Of a stretch of DNA of 64,000 nucleotides, positions 22,171 to 34,341 are shown piece after piece (positions within the stretch are counted from its first letter, which is position 1; each line of letters begins with the position of its first letter). Under the pieces are notes generated by a model. The model worked only from the letters and a program-made list of their open reading frames with translations, was not told the DNA's origin and ran no database searches. Origin of the DNA: Glycine soja (lineage: Eukaryota > Streptophyta > Magnoliopsida > Fabales > Fabaceae); NCBI RefSeq assembly GCF_004193775.1, contig NC_041021.1, positions 20,924,632 through 20,988,631 on the forward strand. The letters run 5' to 3'. The position numbers were made by a program, and so were the translations under genes.

Positions 22171-22244
22171 GAACTATGTAGGTATGAGTTCCTCATCACA
22201 AATTGAGGATACGGAGGAGCAAGATCCTCGCTTTTGTCGACCGC
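22171..22244 (+). other. Three-way-junction module, copy 3 (degenerate)
   Basis: This is a second tail copy in A, about 255 bp after copy 2. It has GGTATGA in place of GGTCTGA, and hairpin 2 is weakened (GCAAGATCCTCGCTTTTG). It opens the tandem array that follows. Confidence 0.55.
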
Positions 22245-22247
22245 CCC

Positions 22248-23300
22248 ACGCTTTCTGTTATCCTGACCCATGAAGTCAGGTGACATGCGGAGATACACAA
22301 GTAATTCTCTGCACAGACAATTTCTGTCAATACTAACCCATGAAGTTAGGGGGCAGGTGCAGATACCCAAGTGGTTATCCGTATAAATACTCTTTCGCTA
22401 TCCGTAAGACTCAAAGCACGATAGCATGCAGAGACTAACATCGTCTTCTGCACCCTTTGTCAATCGTGGCCAACGAGCCAGTTGACACGTGAAGATTTAC
22501 GTCGTCTTCCGCGCTTTCTGTCATACTGACCCGTGAAGTTAGGTGACATGCGGAGATATACAAGTAATTCTCCGCACAGATAATTTTTGTCAATACTAAC
22601 CCGTGAAGTTAGGGGGCAGGCGGAGATACCCAAGTGGTTATCCATATAAACACTCTTTCACTATCCGTAAGACTCAAAGCATGATACCATGCTGAGACTA
22701 ACGTCGTCTTATGCACCATTTTTCAATCGCGGCCAACGAGCTCGTTGACACGAGGAGATTTACGTCGTCTTCCGCGCTTTCTGTCATACTGACCCGTGAA
22801 GTCAGGTGACATGCGGAGATACATAAGTAATTCTCCGCACAGACAATTTCTGTCAATACTAACCCATAAAGTTAGGGGGCAGGTGGAGATACCCAAGTGG
22901 TTATCCGTATAAACACTCTTTCGCTATCCGTAAGACTCAAAACACGATAGCATGCAGAGACTAACGTCGTCTTCTACACCCTTTGTCAATCGCGGCCAAC
23001 GAGCCCGTTGACACGCGGAGATTTACGTCGTCTTCCGTGCTTTCTGTCATACTGACCCATGAAGTCAGGTGACATGCAGAGATACACAAGTAATTCTCCG
23101 CACAGACAATTTCTGTCAATACTAACTCGTGAAGTTAGGGGGCAGGCGGAGATACCCAAGTGGTTATCCGTATAAACATTCTTTCACTATCCATAAGACT
23201 CAAAGCACGGTAGCGCCCAGAGGCTAACATCGTCTTCTACACTTTTTGTTGTCCTGACCCGTGAAATCAGGTGACATGCGGGGTCACCTTAGGGTTACCC
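22248..23300 (+). repeat. 263-bp tandem array, four units (element A tail)
   Basis: The phrase around CTTTCTGTCATACTGACCC recurs at 22248, 22511, 22774 and 23037, an exact 263-bp period. Each unit has two small hairpins: CTGAC-CCGTGAA-GTCAG and CTAAC-CCGTGAA-GTTAG, so the stem base pair varies but pairing is kept. It also holds GAGATACCCAAGTGGTTATC and GACTCAAAGCACGATAGC-like phrases. Confidence 0.9.
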
Positions 23301-23570
23301 GCACCTTTTGTCAACAGGGGCAAACGAGCTCGTTGACGCGCAGTGACTAACATCGTCTTCTGCACTTTTTGTCGTCCTGACCCGTGAAGTCAGGTGACAT
23401 GTGGGGTTACCTTAGGGTTACCCGCACATTTTGTCAACCAGGGGCAAGCGAGCCCGTTGACACGCATAGACTAACATCGTCTTCTGCACCTTTTGCCATC
23501 CAGGGGCAGCGAGTCAGATAGCAGGCGGAGATACCTTATGGTCATCCGCACCTTTCGTCAACTGAAGGGA
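23237..23570 (+). repeat. About 123-bp degenerate tandem units (element A tail)
   Basis: Continuing from the 263-bp array, ACTTTTTGTTGTCCTGACCC at 23241 recurs at 23364, with GGGTTACCCGCAC-type segments between. These are shortened relatives of the same repeat. Confidence 0.7.
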
Positions 23571-23911
23571 ACAAATTCGACGGTATCAGGATGATGTTGG
23601 TCGTTTGGTTCTGATTATTTTCAAAATTTTTGCAGGTTTTACTCTCGTCGTCCAGAAGCATTCAAGCCCAACGACGCGCGAGATTCTTCTCTGCTGGGCA
23701 GGGACGATCGAGTGCAATGGCGTAGGGAAGTGTCGTGGTTGTCCAACTTTGTCGCTTTCAAGACACTGAAGTTTGTTAACGCTTCTGATGCCTTTTCTTT
23801 TCTTTCTGAATGATAGGTTCCGCTGGTGGGGATATTGACTGGCTGAATGATGTTCCGCTCGAATGAAATTAGTGTCTTATCTTTACTTCGCTTTTATCTC
23901 CAATAAAAGAT

Positions 23912-23928
23912 AAGTAAAGAGGGGCAAA
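23912..23928 (+). promoter_or_regulatory. Polypurine tract (element A)
   Basis: AAGTAAAGAGGGGCAAA directly precedes the 3' LTR start at 23929. The same tract is in N (36663-36679) and, inverted, B (41522-41538). It primes plus-strand DNA synthesis in this class. Confidence 0.9.
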
Positions 23929-24757
23929 TGTCATACCCTAATTTCATCTGGGGGCCATTGTTTGGTGGCATGCAACCTTTGCTTGACCGCTTCGAGGTAC
24001 TTAACTGAGGTTCCGCGGCATGCCGGAAGTCGAAAGGAAGCATTGTTGCGCAATCCGTAAAAGTTCCGCAACATTCTAGAGGTCAAAAGGGGCATTGTTG
24101 TGTAATCCGTAAGGTTTCACGTCATTCCGAAAAGAAAATAAGTGTCGTTACGTAATCCGTAAAGTTTCGTAACGTTACGGAAAAGGAATCAGCAAAAAAA
24201 GCAAAAATGGGGGTGTATTTAGTAAAAATGGGTGTGCAAGTAGCAACCAGGCCCACTTGGGCCTTTCGGGGGTTCCAACAGAAGGCGGTGCCTTCTGGTG
24301 GAAGCAACCCAGCTTGCCTGGGCGAGCTGGGTTGCAACTACCTCCCTCTTTTTCCCTATAAATAGGGGAAAGAGGGCAGAGTAATTTCGTTCAGCCCTTC
24401 TGATATTTAGGATTCTCTTGAAATTAGTCAGAAAAATTGTTTCCGAGAAGAAAATCCAAGCCGAGGCGCTTCCGTAACGCTTCCGAGACGTTTACGTGAG
24501 CGATTTCGTGAAGATTCTTCACCGTTCTTCATCGTTCTTCATCGTTCTTCGGTCATCAACCGATAAGTTCCCGAAATTGAATCTTTTAATTCATTCTATG
24601 TACCCTTAGTGGTCCCCACTTGTTTCACGTGCTTTTATTTTCATTTTTTTTTGTTTTCCGTACCCCCTTTTGACGTGCTTTAACCATTTATTTAAGCCGT
24701 TTTCTCGCCTAATAAATAATAAAATGAATTTCCACCGATCATTTGAATTGTGATATC
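23929..24757 (+). repeat. 3' LTR of element A, part 1 (split by element N)
   Basis: It starts TGTCATACCC and follows the 5' LTR closely through U3, TATA (24357) and the leader, up to the N insertion after ATATC (24753-24757). The rest of the LTR is at 37695-38598. Confidence 0.93.
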
Positions 24758-25244
24758 TGTCATACCCTAATTTCGTCCGGGGACCATTGTTTGATGGCAT
24801 GCAACCTTTGCTTGACCGCTTCGAGGTACTTGGCACCCATTGTTGCACAATACATGAAGTTCCATAACGTGCCAGAAGTCGAAAGAGAGCATTGTTGCAT
24901 GATCCGTGAAGTTCCGTAACATGCCGGAAATAAAAAAGAAGCATTGTTACACAATCCGTGAGGTTCTGTAACATTCAGTAAGCCAATAAAGGGATGATTA
25001 CATAATCCGTAAGGTTCCATAACATTACAGATGGAAAACAAGTATCGTTACGGAATTCGTAAAGTTTCATAACATTACGGAAAAAGAATCTGCAAAAAAA
25101 GGTAGGGGATGTATTTAGTAAACAGGGGGTGCAAATAGAAACCAGGCCCACTTAGGCCTTCCAGGAAATTCCTCCAATGCCTTCTGGAGGAAGCAACCTA
25201 GCTCGCCTGGGCAAGCTGGGTGACAAGCTTCTCCCTTTTTTCCC

Positions 25245-25252
25245 TATAAATA
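25245..25252 (+). promoter_or_regulatory. TATA box of the 5' LTR promoter (element N)
   Basis: TATAAATA lies in the same context as in A, with the near-palindrome CTCGCCTGGGCAAG about 45 bp upstream. Confidence 0.75.
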
Positions 25253-25999
25253 GGGAGAGGAGGGAAGAACAAAAACGTTCAACCCTTCTGGTACCTGAGG
25301 ATCACTTGAAATTAGTGAGAAAAATCGTTTCCGTGAAGCATATCCAAGCCGAGGCGCTTCCGTAACGCGTCCGAGACATTTCTGTGGGTGATTTCGTGAA
25401 GATTTTCCGCCATCCTTCGTTCGTTCTTCGTCGTTCTTCGGTCTTCAACCGATAAGTTCCCGAAATCGAACTTTTCAATTCATTCTATGTACCCTTGGTG
25501 GTCCCCACTTGTTTCGCGTACTTTTATTTTCATTTCATTTACTTTTCGTACCCCCTTTTGACGTGCTTTAGTAATTTATTTAAGTCATTTTCCCGCCTAA
25601 TAAAAAAATAAAATAAATTTCCACCGATCATTTGAATTATAACATCTATTAATTTCTGTTAAAATGAAATCTGACCGTTCGATCATGTCGTAACCACGTT
25701 GGAAACCAAAAAGAGGTAAAATAAATAATATAATAATAAAAAAATATCTTTTAGTAAAATGAAACAAAAAAAATCAATTGGACGTTTTCTCTTTGGGATT
25801 TTTCTTTCTTAATTGAATTGACTAATAACTAAAGTGAAATTAAGGCTAAAATCAACTCACAAAATCAAGCTTTGTCCGTAAAAAAATCACTGAAAAAATG
25901 TTTTAAGGTCCAACGCCTTAAATGGTCCTCTTTGCTTTTTATCGGTTAGCATGGATCGTTCAAAAGCATAAAATCAACATGTAACTTTACAATTTGCGA

Positions 26000-26070
26000 G
26001 AACTACGTAGGTCTGATTTCCTCTTCGATGGAGGATACGTAGGAGCAAACGCCCCGCTTTTGTCGACCTC
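26000..26070 (+). other. Three-way-junction module, copy 4
   Basis: Shorter hairpin 1 loop (CCTC-TTCGATG-GAGG). Hairpin 2 is GCAAACGC/GCTTTTGT with one mismatch. Closing GGTC/GACC is kept. Confidence 0.6.
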
Positions 26071-26195
26071 ATGAGATGGTTACAGGTCCAACGCCTTAGC
26101 TTTCTCACCAAGTAAAATGGATCATTTTTAAGGTCCAACGCCTTAAATGACCCCCTTCCAAGTAAAAAGAATCACTTGATTCACCCCTTTTGAAA

Positions 26196-26269
26196 GAACT
26201 ATGTAGGTGTTATTTCCTTATCACGGTTGAGGAATACGTAGGAGCTAGGGAAACATCCTTGTCGACCAC
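26196..26269 (+). other. Three-way-junction module, copy 5
   Basis: LTR type with AGGG...TCCTT hairpin 2 (G-T wobble). The closing stem is damaged (GGTGTTA in place of GGTCTGA). Confidence 0.55.
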
Positions 26270-26589
26270 AAAAAGATAAAAAATACAAAAAGGCATAAAA
26301 AGACATAAAAACGTAAAAAAGAGAAAATAAAACAATTTGAAGACATCTTTGCACACTCGATTAAAGGCTGCTGTCCTTTGTGATGGACGCGTGGGGTGCT
26401 AATACCTTCCCTGTGCGTAAATACAACTCCCGAACCTTTCACACTTAAAGTTCGTAGACCACACCTTTCCAGTTTTTCGACGTTTTCCTCGAATAAACGT
26501 TGGTGGCGACTCCGCGCATTTTCCTTTCTTGGAAGACGCACTCGTGAGCCCTCGCGTCGCCCTTCTGCCGAAGGGTAGGATGCGACAGT

Positions 26590-26607
26590 TGGCGAATCCA
26601 CTGGGGA
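26590..26607 (+). promoter_or_regulatory. Primer binding site (element N)
   Basis: TGGCGAATCCACTGGGGA is two bases after the LTR end. It differs from the A site at one base. Confidence 0.85.
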
Positions 26608-28263
26608 CTATTGTTAGAGAGTTAGGCCAATCAATCAGTGTGCTTTCCTTACTATGACTTCCCTTTTGTTCTTTTTCTTTGTCTTTTTTTTCCTTATGTT
26701 CTTGTATATATAAACTCTTTTGATGCTTTTAGTGTGTTTTAAAATGTATGCATGAGGTAAATATTTATTCATTTGATGCACACAAACACCAACACTATTT
26801 GCCCACACGGTGAGTTGAAAAGGGGCCCTATACCCGGGTCCATGGGAACATAAAGAGTGGAGGTGAATCTGTGGTTATGCTAGGTCTCTGACTTGCTTGA
26901 TTACAGTGAACCCTCATCTAGAGTTTTTCTCTTTGATAACCTATTGTTGCTAGTAGTCCCTACTGCCGCAATATGTTCTTCAAAGGGGATGATACCTCTA
27001 GAGACCATCAAGAGAGATATGACCACCTTGGGAATTATCACTAAAAGCCTTTTAGTTCCTCCCGTTTAGGTCCCTAAAATAGGGGCACGAAGCGAACACG
27101 CTGCGTGCGTTTTAAACACTGCCATGCATATAACCTAAATGTCATATACGCCTTTGTTGTATGATTATTTGAGGATATTGCCATGTTGTGTACATCCCCC
27201 TGTTGCGCTTTTGCGCATGTGCATCATGTCATCACACATGCGTTGTATGTTGGTCTCGTCTTTTGTCACGGGAAGCTGGAAGGTCCATATCACCTTCTTA
27301 ATTGTACACATGGGGCATTGCACCCCTAAATAAGCAAGCAAGAAGAGATGATTTTGCAGGCTCTCGTGTTCATGAATGCATTCTTATCATGCACCGGATA
27401 AGCATCTCTTCATGGCATCGTAATGGACATATCGTTCCTGCATTTGTCACTTACCATATTCATGCATTGCATTTTGCATAAGTCGTTTCATCACCATGCA
27501 TATGCATCTAACATGTTTTTAGCATACCATTTGTTTTCATGTTTATTCATGCATGATCCTTGCATTTTCCTCTGCAAAACAAAAACAAAAAAAGGAAGCA
27601 TGAAAATTCACGCTGCATTCTTAGTTGCATATGTTCGGTACCATGAGCCAACCATGTTGGGGTCATAAACCCATTTCGCTTAAAAACAAAATGATTAAAC
27701 ATGGTACCTAATGCATGGTTAACTAAGAAAAGATGTTTCTTCGGGCATCTCAATTTCATAATTACATTTTCCATGCATAGCATACGTATTCCTGAGTCTT
27801 TCATCTCTATGAAATGTTGTTGAAGTATTGGCGATCAGAATTGCCATTCCTTGGGTTATAGGGTTGAACCAAGCTCATGCTTTTACGTAAAGGTTCATCA
27901 AGTCAAGTTGAAGTATAGAAGTAACCATCTTGCAAAAATTGGGGAAAAAGATGGATCGGGTTACATCGCTGCTTCGTCTATTGCCAAACACGTTTAGGAC
28001 TGTTGATGTCCTTGTTACTTCTAGTTTCACCTTGACAAAGATGTCATGGACCATGTTAAAAATCTAAATTGATTCAACCCCATATCCTGCGTAAAAATTC
28101 GCAATACTTCAACTGTGCATCATTCGCATACATCCATGCTTTTCATTGGTTGCATTGCTCATTGCATTCTTTCCTTGAAAAAAAAAGAACTTAATCATTG
28201 TTATAAAAAAGAAAAGAACACGCTTTACGGCGCCCTTACCGAACTTGTGCTAGAGTTAGAGTA
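26608..28263 (+). other. Element N leader, non-coding
   Basis: The first ~800 bp aligns with the leaders of A and B. From about 27420 to 28260 it is particular to N, rich in GCAT/CATGCAT motifs. ORF1 of A and B is wholly absent, so gag is the first coding region. The small open frames here (27139-27333, 27423-27668) have no recognisable product. Confidence 0.55.
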
Positions 28264-30003
28264 ATGGGTGAAGTAGAGGAGGTGCAAGAGCTGATAGAGG
28301 CCGACATGGAGGCCATGAAAGAGCAAATGGTCACAATGATGGAGACCATGATGAGCATGAAGAAGATAATGGAAGCCAATGCGGTTGCATTTGCCACTAC
28401 CAGCGTTGTTGCTAAGGTGGACCCGATGTCCCCATCCGACATCAACCAAATGAATCATCCAACCTCAGATATGGTAGGCAAAGATTTGGGAAGTACGGGC
28501 GGCCCCTATTATGTGCAAATTCAAAACAAGCATGCCTTCCCACCATATGGCTTGCCTCCCAACTATACACCACCCAATGTGGCGTACACTCCCAGTGAGA
28601 ATGTCAATAACTCCACTCCTATACTCATTGAGAGCCGACAACCCCAAACTGATCATGCACATGTCTCTCAAACCGTGGGGGAGACACATGAAATTCCCTA
28701 CCACAATCTAGCCGACTTCGAGCCTTGCCTCGGATATGCCGCTAAAGGGCAAGCAGTTGGTGGTATACCCATGCCAAACACTTTGGAGGGCCCTCAGTTT
28801 CGCCCACAACCACAACCCTTGCATTTTGGGGTGGGAAGAGCCCCTCCTGCTATGGCTGAAAAGGGAAAGTTGGATCATATAGAGGAAAGGCTCAAGGACA
28901 TTGAAGGAGGCGATGATAATGCCTTTGCTAACCTAGAGGAGTTGTTCCTAGTACCCAAACATGGTCATTCCCAAGTTCAAGGTGTCAGACTTTGACATGT
29001 ACAAGGGGACTACTTGCCCCAAGAATCATCTAAAGATGTATTGTTGGAAGATGGGGGCATACACAAAAGATGTGGAAATACTGATGCATTTCTTCCAAGA
29101 AAGTTTTACTGGGGTAGCTGTTACTTGGTACGCTAACTTGGAATCTTCCCAAGTCCATTCTTGGAGGGACCTAATGGTTGCCTTCGTTAATCAGTATCAG
29201 TACAATTCTGATATGGCTTCGGATAGGATGCAACTATAGAACATGTGCATAAAAGAGCATGAATCTTTCAAGGAATATGCCTAAAGGTGGAGGGATCTGG
29301 CAGCTCAAGTAGCGCCCCCAATAACAGGGAAAGAGATGATCACAATAATAGTAGACACATTACCAGTGTTTTACTATGAAAAATGGTAGGGTACGCACCT
29401 TCAAGCTTTGCGGATTTGGTCTTCACCGATGAAAGGATCGAAGTGGGTCTGAAAAGAGGCAAATTTAATCATCCTGCTTGGATGAATGAGAAAACTGGGG
29501 CAAGTGAAGAGGGTAAGAATGAGGGAGAAACCCATGCTGTGACTGCCATTCCTATACAGCCAAGTTTCCCACCAACCCAACAATGTCATTACTCAACCAA
29601 TAACAAACCTTCTCCTTACCCACCACCCAGTTATCCACAAAGGCCATCCCTAAATCAACCACAAAGCCTGTCTACCGCACTTCCAATGACGAACACCACC
29701 TTTAGCACAAACCAAAACACCAACCAAGAAATGAATTTTCCAGCAAAAAAGCCTATAGAATTCTCCTCAATTCCAGTGTCCTATGCTGACTTGCTCCCAT
29801 ATCTACTTGATAATTCAATGGTAGCCATAACCCCAGCCAAGGTTCATCAACCTCTATTTCTCCGAGAATACGACTCGAACACAACGTGTGCTTGTCATGG
29901 AGAAGCCCTGGGGCGTTCCATTGAGCATTGTAGGGCCCTGAAGCGTAAGGTGCAAGGTCTAATTGATGCGGACTGGCTGAAATTTAAGGAGAATCGCGTG
30001 TAA
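28264..30003 (+). pseudogene. gag: gag pseudogene of element N
   Basis: Start MGEVEEVQELIEADMEAMKE at 28264 is Met-rich and coiled-coil-like, as in the gag of A and B, but the subtype is different and matches X. A frameshift near 28965 moves to the frame holding the capsid-type gag domain (28967-29239, KFKVSDFDMYKGTTCPKNHL). Stops stand at 29237 and 29282, and a frameshift near 29380. The last part ends at 30003 after a zinc-knuckle-like motif in which the second His has become Arg (C-x2-H-x5-R-x4-C). No protease follows. Confidence 0.85.
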
Positions 30004-31190
30004 ATCCTGACATTGACAAGAGATGCCGCACATGGGGCAATTTTGAAAGCTGTTGTTAGATGTCTCTAATGACTCATCAGGATTTTCAAGTTTATACCAT
30101 TATTGTAAACCACAGTTACAATGCTAAATAAAATGGATAAATTTGAAATCTTTGTCCCTCAACCTCTCACAAACGCATCTTTGCTTATTCAACTTTCACC
30201 GGAATGTGGGTGCAAGCCATTGGTCTGTTTGCTCAAGCGACCTATGCTCTTGAGTTTGGACTTCCAAGACCGTTCAATCAGAAATTACTCGTGCTACACA
30301 TTTGGTGGGGGTGCCGTAAAACGACGAGTAAAAGCAAAAAGAGTTCAAAATAAAAGAAAAAAAAAACATTTGATTGGCTGTGTTTTCAAGTAAAAATATA
30401 GACGTTCATGTGACCTCATTTTATCATTCTGGAAAGTTTGTCTTTTTCAGAGAGAAGTGAGTTATCAAGAATAGGAGTTGTTTGACTTAATCCATAAACT
30501 GAAAAAAAATCCTTCAAACTATTTCTCGTCCTTGAAAAATTCTTTTTGCGAGAATCAAACCACCTGTTTCATTCTTCCTTGCTACAAGGTTGTGAAAACA
30601 AAAATGGATACCTCAAATCCCTACACTGGGGCAATGAAAGGCACCATGCATAAACCTCAAACGAACCTAGGGGCAGATCAAAAGTTCTCACCCGTCGATG
30701 TTTTTTAAACAGAAAAAGGGGGGGGGGGGGGGAACAAATCCTAGAATTTCAATGGATTGATTAAACATCAAACGACTCCATGGTCGTCACTCCAAAATGG
30801 TCAAGTGACTAAATCAAACAGAACATACACTCTGAGTGAGTTCCCAGAGAGATTTGCAAAAGATAGATAAGGTTGTATGAACTATCACCTCTTTCAAAAG
30901 GACAATCAATCTGTGTTTTCCAAAAAAAATTAATTAAATCAAAATCAAAATCATAAAATAGGGAAAGAATGTCATGAACATTGTACAACTTTCCATTACA
31001 TTGCATTGTTTCATATGAAGTCCACATTTACCAAATTTCATGACAAAGGTTGCATGCATCTGCATCCCTAAAAATCATGTTAGCTGCATAGATTTCCTCC
31101 ATCTAATGTCCAATCTTTTGAATTTGGAATGACCAGCCCTCTCAACGAGTCAATCTCTTGCTTTCTCATAAGGGTGAACCTTTGGGTACT
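30004..31190 (+). other. Element N spacer between gag and minisatellite
   Basis: This matches X 1020-2195. It holds a G15 run (30718-30732) and only one copy of the ~130-bp unit that is doubled in X. The open frame at 30121-30393 aligns with X 1100-1309 and may be a relic of element coding DNA; I do not recognise it. Confidence 0.55.
30718..30732 (+). repeat. G15 homopolymer
   Basis: Fifteen consecutive G residues in non-coding element N DNA. The same place in X (about 1780) has only a short G run. Confidence 0.95.
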
Positions 31191-31193
31191 AGT

Positions 31194-31735
31194 ACCCTCA
31201 CCTTCGGAGGACTACACGTCCTCCCCTCCAGAGGACTGCACGTCCTCACCTTCAGAGAGCTGCACGCCCTCGCCTTCAGAGGGCTACATGTCCTTGCCTT
31301 CAGAGGGTTGCACGTCCTCACCTTAGGTACTCGTACCCTCACCTTCAGAGGACTACACGTCCTCGCCATCAGAGGGTTGCACGTCCTCACCTTCAGAGGG
31401 TTACACGCCCTCACCTTCAGAGGACTAGACGTGCTCGTCGTTAGAGGACTGCATGCCCTCACTTTCAGTGGACTACACATTCTCGCCATTAGAGGGCTGC
31501 ACGCCCTCACCTTCAGAGGACTACACGTCCTCACCTTCAGAGGGCTACACACCCTCACCTTCAGAGGACTACACGTCCTCGCCATCAGAGGGCTGGACGC
31601 CCTCACCTTTAGAGGACTACACGTCCTCGCCATCAGAGGACTAGATGTCCTCACCTTCAGAGGACTACATGTCCTCTCCTTTAGAGGGCTATGCGTCCTC
31701 ACTTTCAGTGGGCTCCATAAGCCACACCTTAAGAG
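31194..31735 (+). repeat. 24-bp minisatellite, about 21 units (element N)
   Basis: This is the same unit as at 2228-3165, with one interruption by GGTACTCGTACC near 31325. Arms again pair within each unit, and both GAGGAC/GTCCTC and GAGGGC/GCCCTC forms are common. It is followed by the same 3' ORF junction as in X. Long open frames on both strands (31158-31742, 31166-31702) are products of the repeat. Confidence 0.9.
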
Positions 31736-31779
31736 AATTTAAGGACCTCTGCCCTTAATGCTTAACTGAGACTAGCGCT

Positions 31780-32527
31780 CCCGGTTAAGGGGCGAGTAGT
31801 TTCCTTTTATCAGTTCCTGGGCCACCCTCTGATCCTAGAGGAGCGACCAACTGTGCTAGCACAACCAGAGAGGGAGGCTATCACACAGCTACTATGCATA
31901 CTGGGGCAAGATTTCACCCGTGCCACTGCAAAGAGACGAGTGCGGATCGTGCGCACCAACATGACCACTCTTTCACAGATATAGATGATGTTACTACTTA
32001 GCAACATTCTGCCCAAGCGACCGCAATGCCGATCTCCCCCTGCGGAAGTATCAGTTGGTCTGTGCCGTTCCGACATAGGTAAGTATGCATGTGGCTAAAC
32101 TGATTTCTGATGCCATCCACTATTTGCAGGGATCGTGCCCACAAGACACCCAGTGGACCTGGAGAAGTCCAACAGGGCCCTGGGGTTTCCAGCTTTGGTT
32201 ACGGGCCTCTGTCAGTCCTACAGGGTGCCCGTTCCCCCAACAAGGTCACGCCATCATGACATAGGTAAGTATGCACATCACTCAATAGATTTTTTATGTC
32301 ATTTATTGTTTGCAGGGATCGCGCCCGCAAGACACCTAGTGGACCCGAAGAAGTCCAACAGGGTCCTGGGGTTTCCCGCTCTAATTACGAGCCTTTATCA
32401 GTTTTATGGAGTACCTGTCACCCCCAGCAAGGTCATCAAGCCTCCTATTAATTGGGCTTTCATCAAGAAGTACTGCGCCCCTAGGCAGGCGCAGGGCGAG
32501 ACACCACAGCGGCCTGGGGATGGCTGA
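31780..32527 (+). pseudogene. 3' ORF remnant of element N
   Basis: This aligns with the middle and end of the 3' ORF of A and B, with several stops. A segment of about 190 bp (from CATAGGTAAGTATGCA through AGGTCA) is tandemly doubled: one copy from about 32068, the other from about 32260. It ends with a PRQAQGE-like segment at about 32510. The first third of the ORF is missing, as in X. Confidence 0.7.
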
Positions 32528-32540
32528 CAGCGGGCAACAG

Positions 32541-34267
32541 GCACACCGCCACCACCTCTAGAGTTCACCTCAGCTTATCCACAAAAAGGTTAGAGTGTTG
32601 CCTACGATACATGGCCGACCGATAAGCGACCAAGTCCAAAGCCAAAGGTAAGCAAGGCACTAGGTCCGTGGCCAACAAGTGATCATGCGTCCAGCTCAAG
32701 ACGTTAAAGAAGCGCTACTAGGAGGCAACCTAGTAACTTTTAAATTTCTACTTGTTATTTGATCACCTTTATTTCTCAAGTCATAGTAGGGCACACCTAG
32801 TTGCTCATGATCCTAGGAATTTAAATAAAACAAGCACAAGCTCGAAAGGTAGTCATACCTCACAAAATATATGTATATGTGTTTAGGTAGAAAGATACCT
32901 TGGATATGCATGTATATAGCAAAACTACTTCACAAAAATATACATATGTTTAGGTAGCAAAATACCTCATTAAAAAAAACAAAAACAAACAAGAACAAAA
33001 AATATCTTTTGACTGAAAAGCCAGCACGCTTTTGAAAAGAATTAACTTCCAGCTTTTCTTTGAAAACAAATTCACTGATCATGACCAGTTTTTGAGAAAA
33101 ACATGTGTATCCACCTGAAGGGTGAATGTTGTGAAAATTTCCCCGAACGCCCAAAATAGACTCGGATGAATCCATGAATTGATAAAAGAACATGTTTTGG
33201 AAGCACTGGGTTGACTTAAATAGGAAAAAATGAATCTTGAACCCTAGTATCACGTGACCATAAAAACTTGGTGCTTGAGTGTCCACATGGGTGCATGCAT
33301 GACCAGTTTTGCATGAAATTTCCTAATCATCATTATTGCATGTGTATCATGGAAATAATGTGGGACATCCCCTTTATCCTCGAACCGCTGGCCAAACCCT
33401 GACATGTATCACGTCTGGCCATTCTACATGCCTTGAGCCAAAGTCCCAACTTACCATAAACCTTGACCCAGGGTGAGAATGTCAATCCTTGCGCTCGGAA
33501 GAAAACAAAAAAAATAGAGAAAAGGAGAAAATTCCCGATCAAAAGAATCAGAAGAAAGCAAAAAGAGAAAATTCCCAATCAAAGATTGAGAAAAAGAAAA
33601 AAGAAAGAAAATTCCCGATCAAAGATCAGAAGAAAACAGAAGAAATATGCAGAAAGGTCTTTGGACCAGACAATATCTGAACAATACAAAATTGTCACCA
33701 AGTAAACAAGAAAAGAAAGGAAACCACGACCTAAAGTGGTCCTCTCCCTTTGATTGCCAACCAAAATCCTGTGCGTCAGTGACTTGTTCACCTCACACTA
33801 AACAAAAACAGAAAAGGAAAAGGCCAAGAACACTCAAAGCCAAAATTCCCACAAAGAAACAAACCATTCCTAAGAAAAAGTCCTATTGATCCATGATCAC
33901 GCATGTAATCTTTGATTTGATAGGAAATGATTTACAAAATCAAGTCATGACATATCTATGGTTTGGAATTAGGATGAAACACTTACCCGTGTGAGATTGA
34001 TACAATTTGAGTGATTTTCTTCTATTTTTGTTGAACCCAGTGTTTCCTCTAAATGGTCATTTAGAAGCGAAAGGCTAACATCCAAAATCTCATTTATGGT
34101 TATGAGAAGATTTCATCAGCATACTCTCCTTCCCCGATAGACACATTGTTTTTCATCCAAAAAGCATATGTTGCTCTGATCAGTTGGAAGTTTTGTCTCT
34201 TTACTAAAGCATGTTCACATTTTAGTGAAGAAAACACTGTGACTATTTTTAGTCTCACAGTTATCAA
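32541..34267 (+). other. Element N tail, first part, non-coding
   Basis: This aligns with the tails of X, A and B. It contains the phrase AAAAGCCAGCACGCTTTTGA, purine-rich GATCAAAGATC-type units (33530-33640) and the intact equivalent of the A insertion site (GTTGAACCCAGTG, near 34030). Open frames such as 33463-33705 and 33579-33791 are in low-complexity sequence. Confidence 0.55.
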
Positions 34268-34341
34268 GAACTACGTAGGTCTGAGTTCATCATCACAAAT
34301 TGAGGATACGTAGGAGCAAAAGCACTGCTTTTGTCGACCAC
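34268..34341 (+). other. Three-way-junction module, copy 6 (tail type)
   Basis: GGTC/GACC closing; hairpin 2 GCAAAAGC-ACT-GCTTTTGT is perfect; hairpin 1 has one mismatch (TTCATC). Confidence 0.65.

Larger units (their letters stand above)
24758..26587 (+). repeat. 5' LTR of element N
   Basis: The LTR is 1830 bp, from TGTCATACCC to GGATGCGACA. TATA box at 25245-25252. It has two copies of the three-way-junction module (26000-26070 and 26196-26269) and three TCCAACG-loop hairpins (about 25903, 26085 and 26128). Confidence 0.93.

Noticed and set aside
32080..32140. A short intron in the 3' ORF remnants of N and X (TAGGTAAGT ... TTTGCAG)
   Set aside because: It would be only about 51 nt, below usual plant minimum, and A and B translate through the same region as protein. 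The GTAAGT arises next to a TAG stop in decayed copies.
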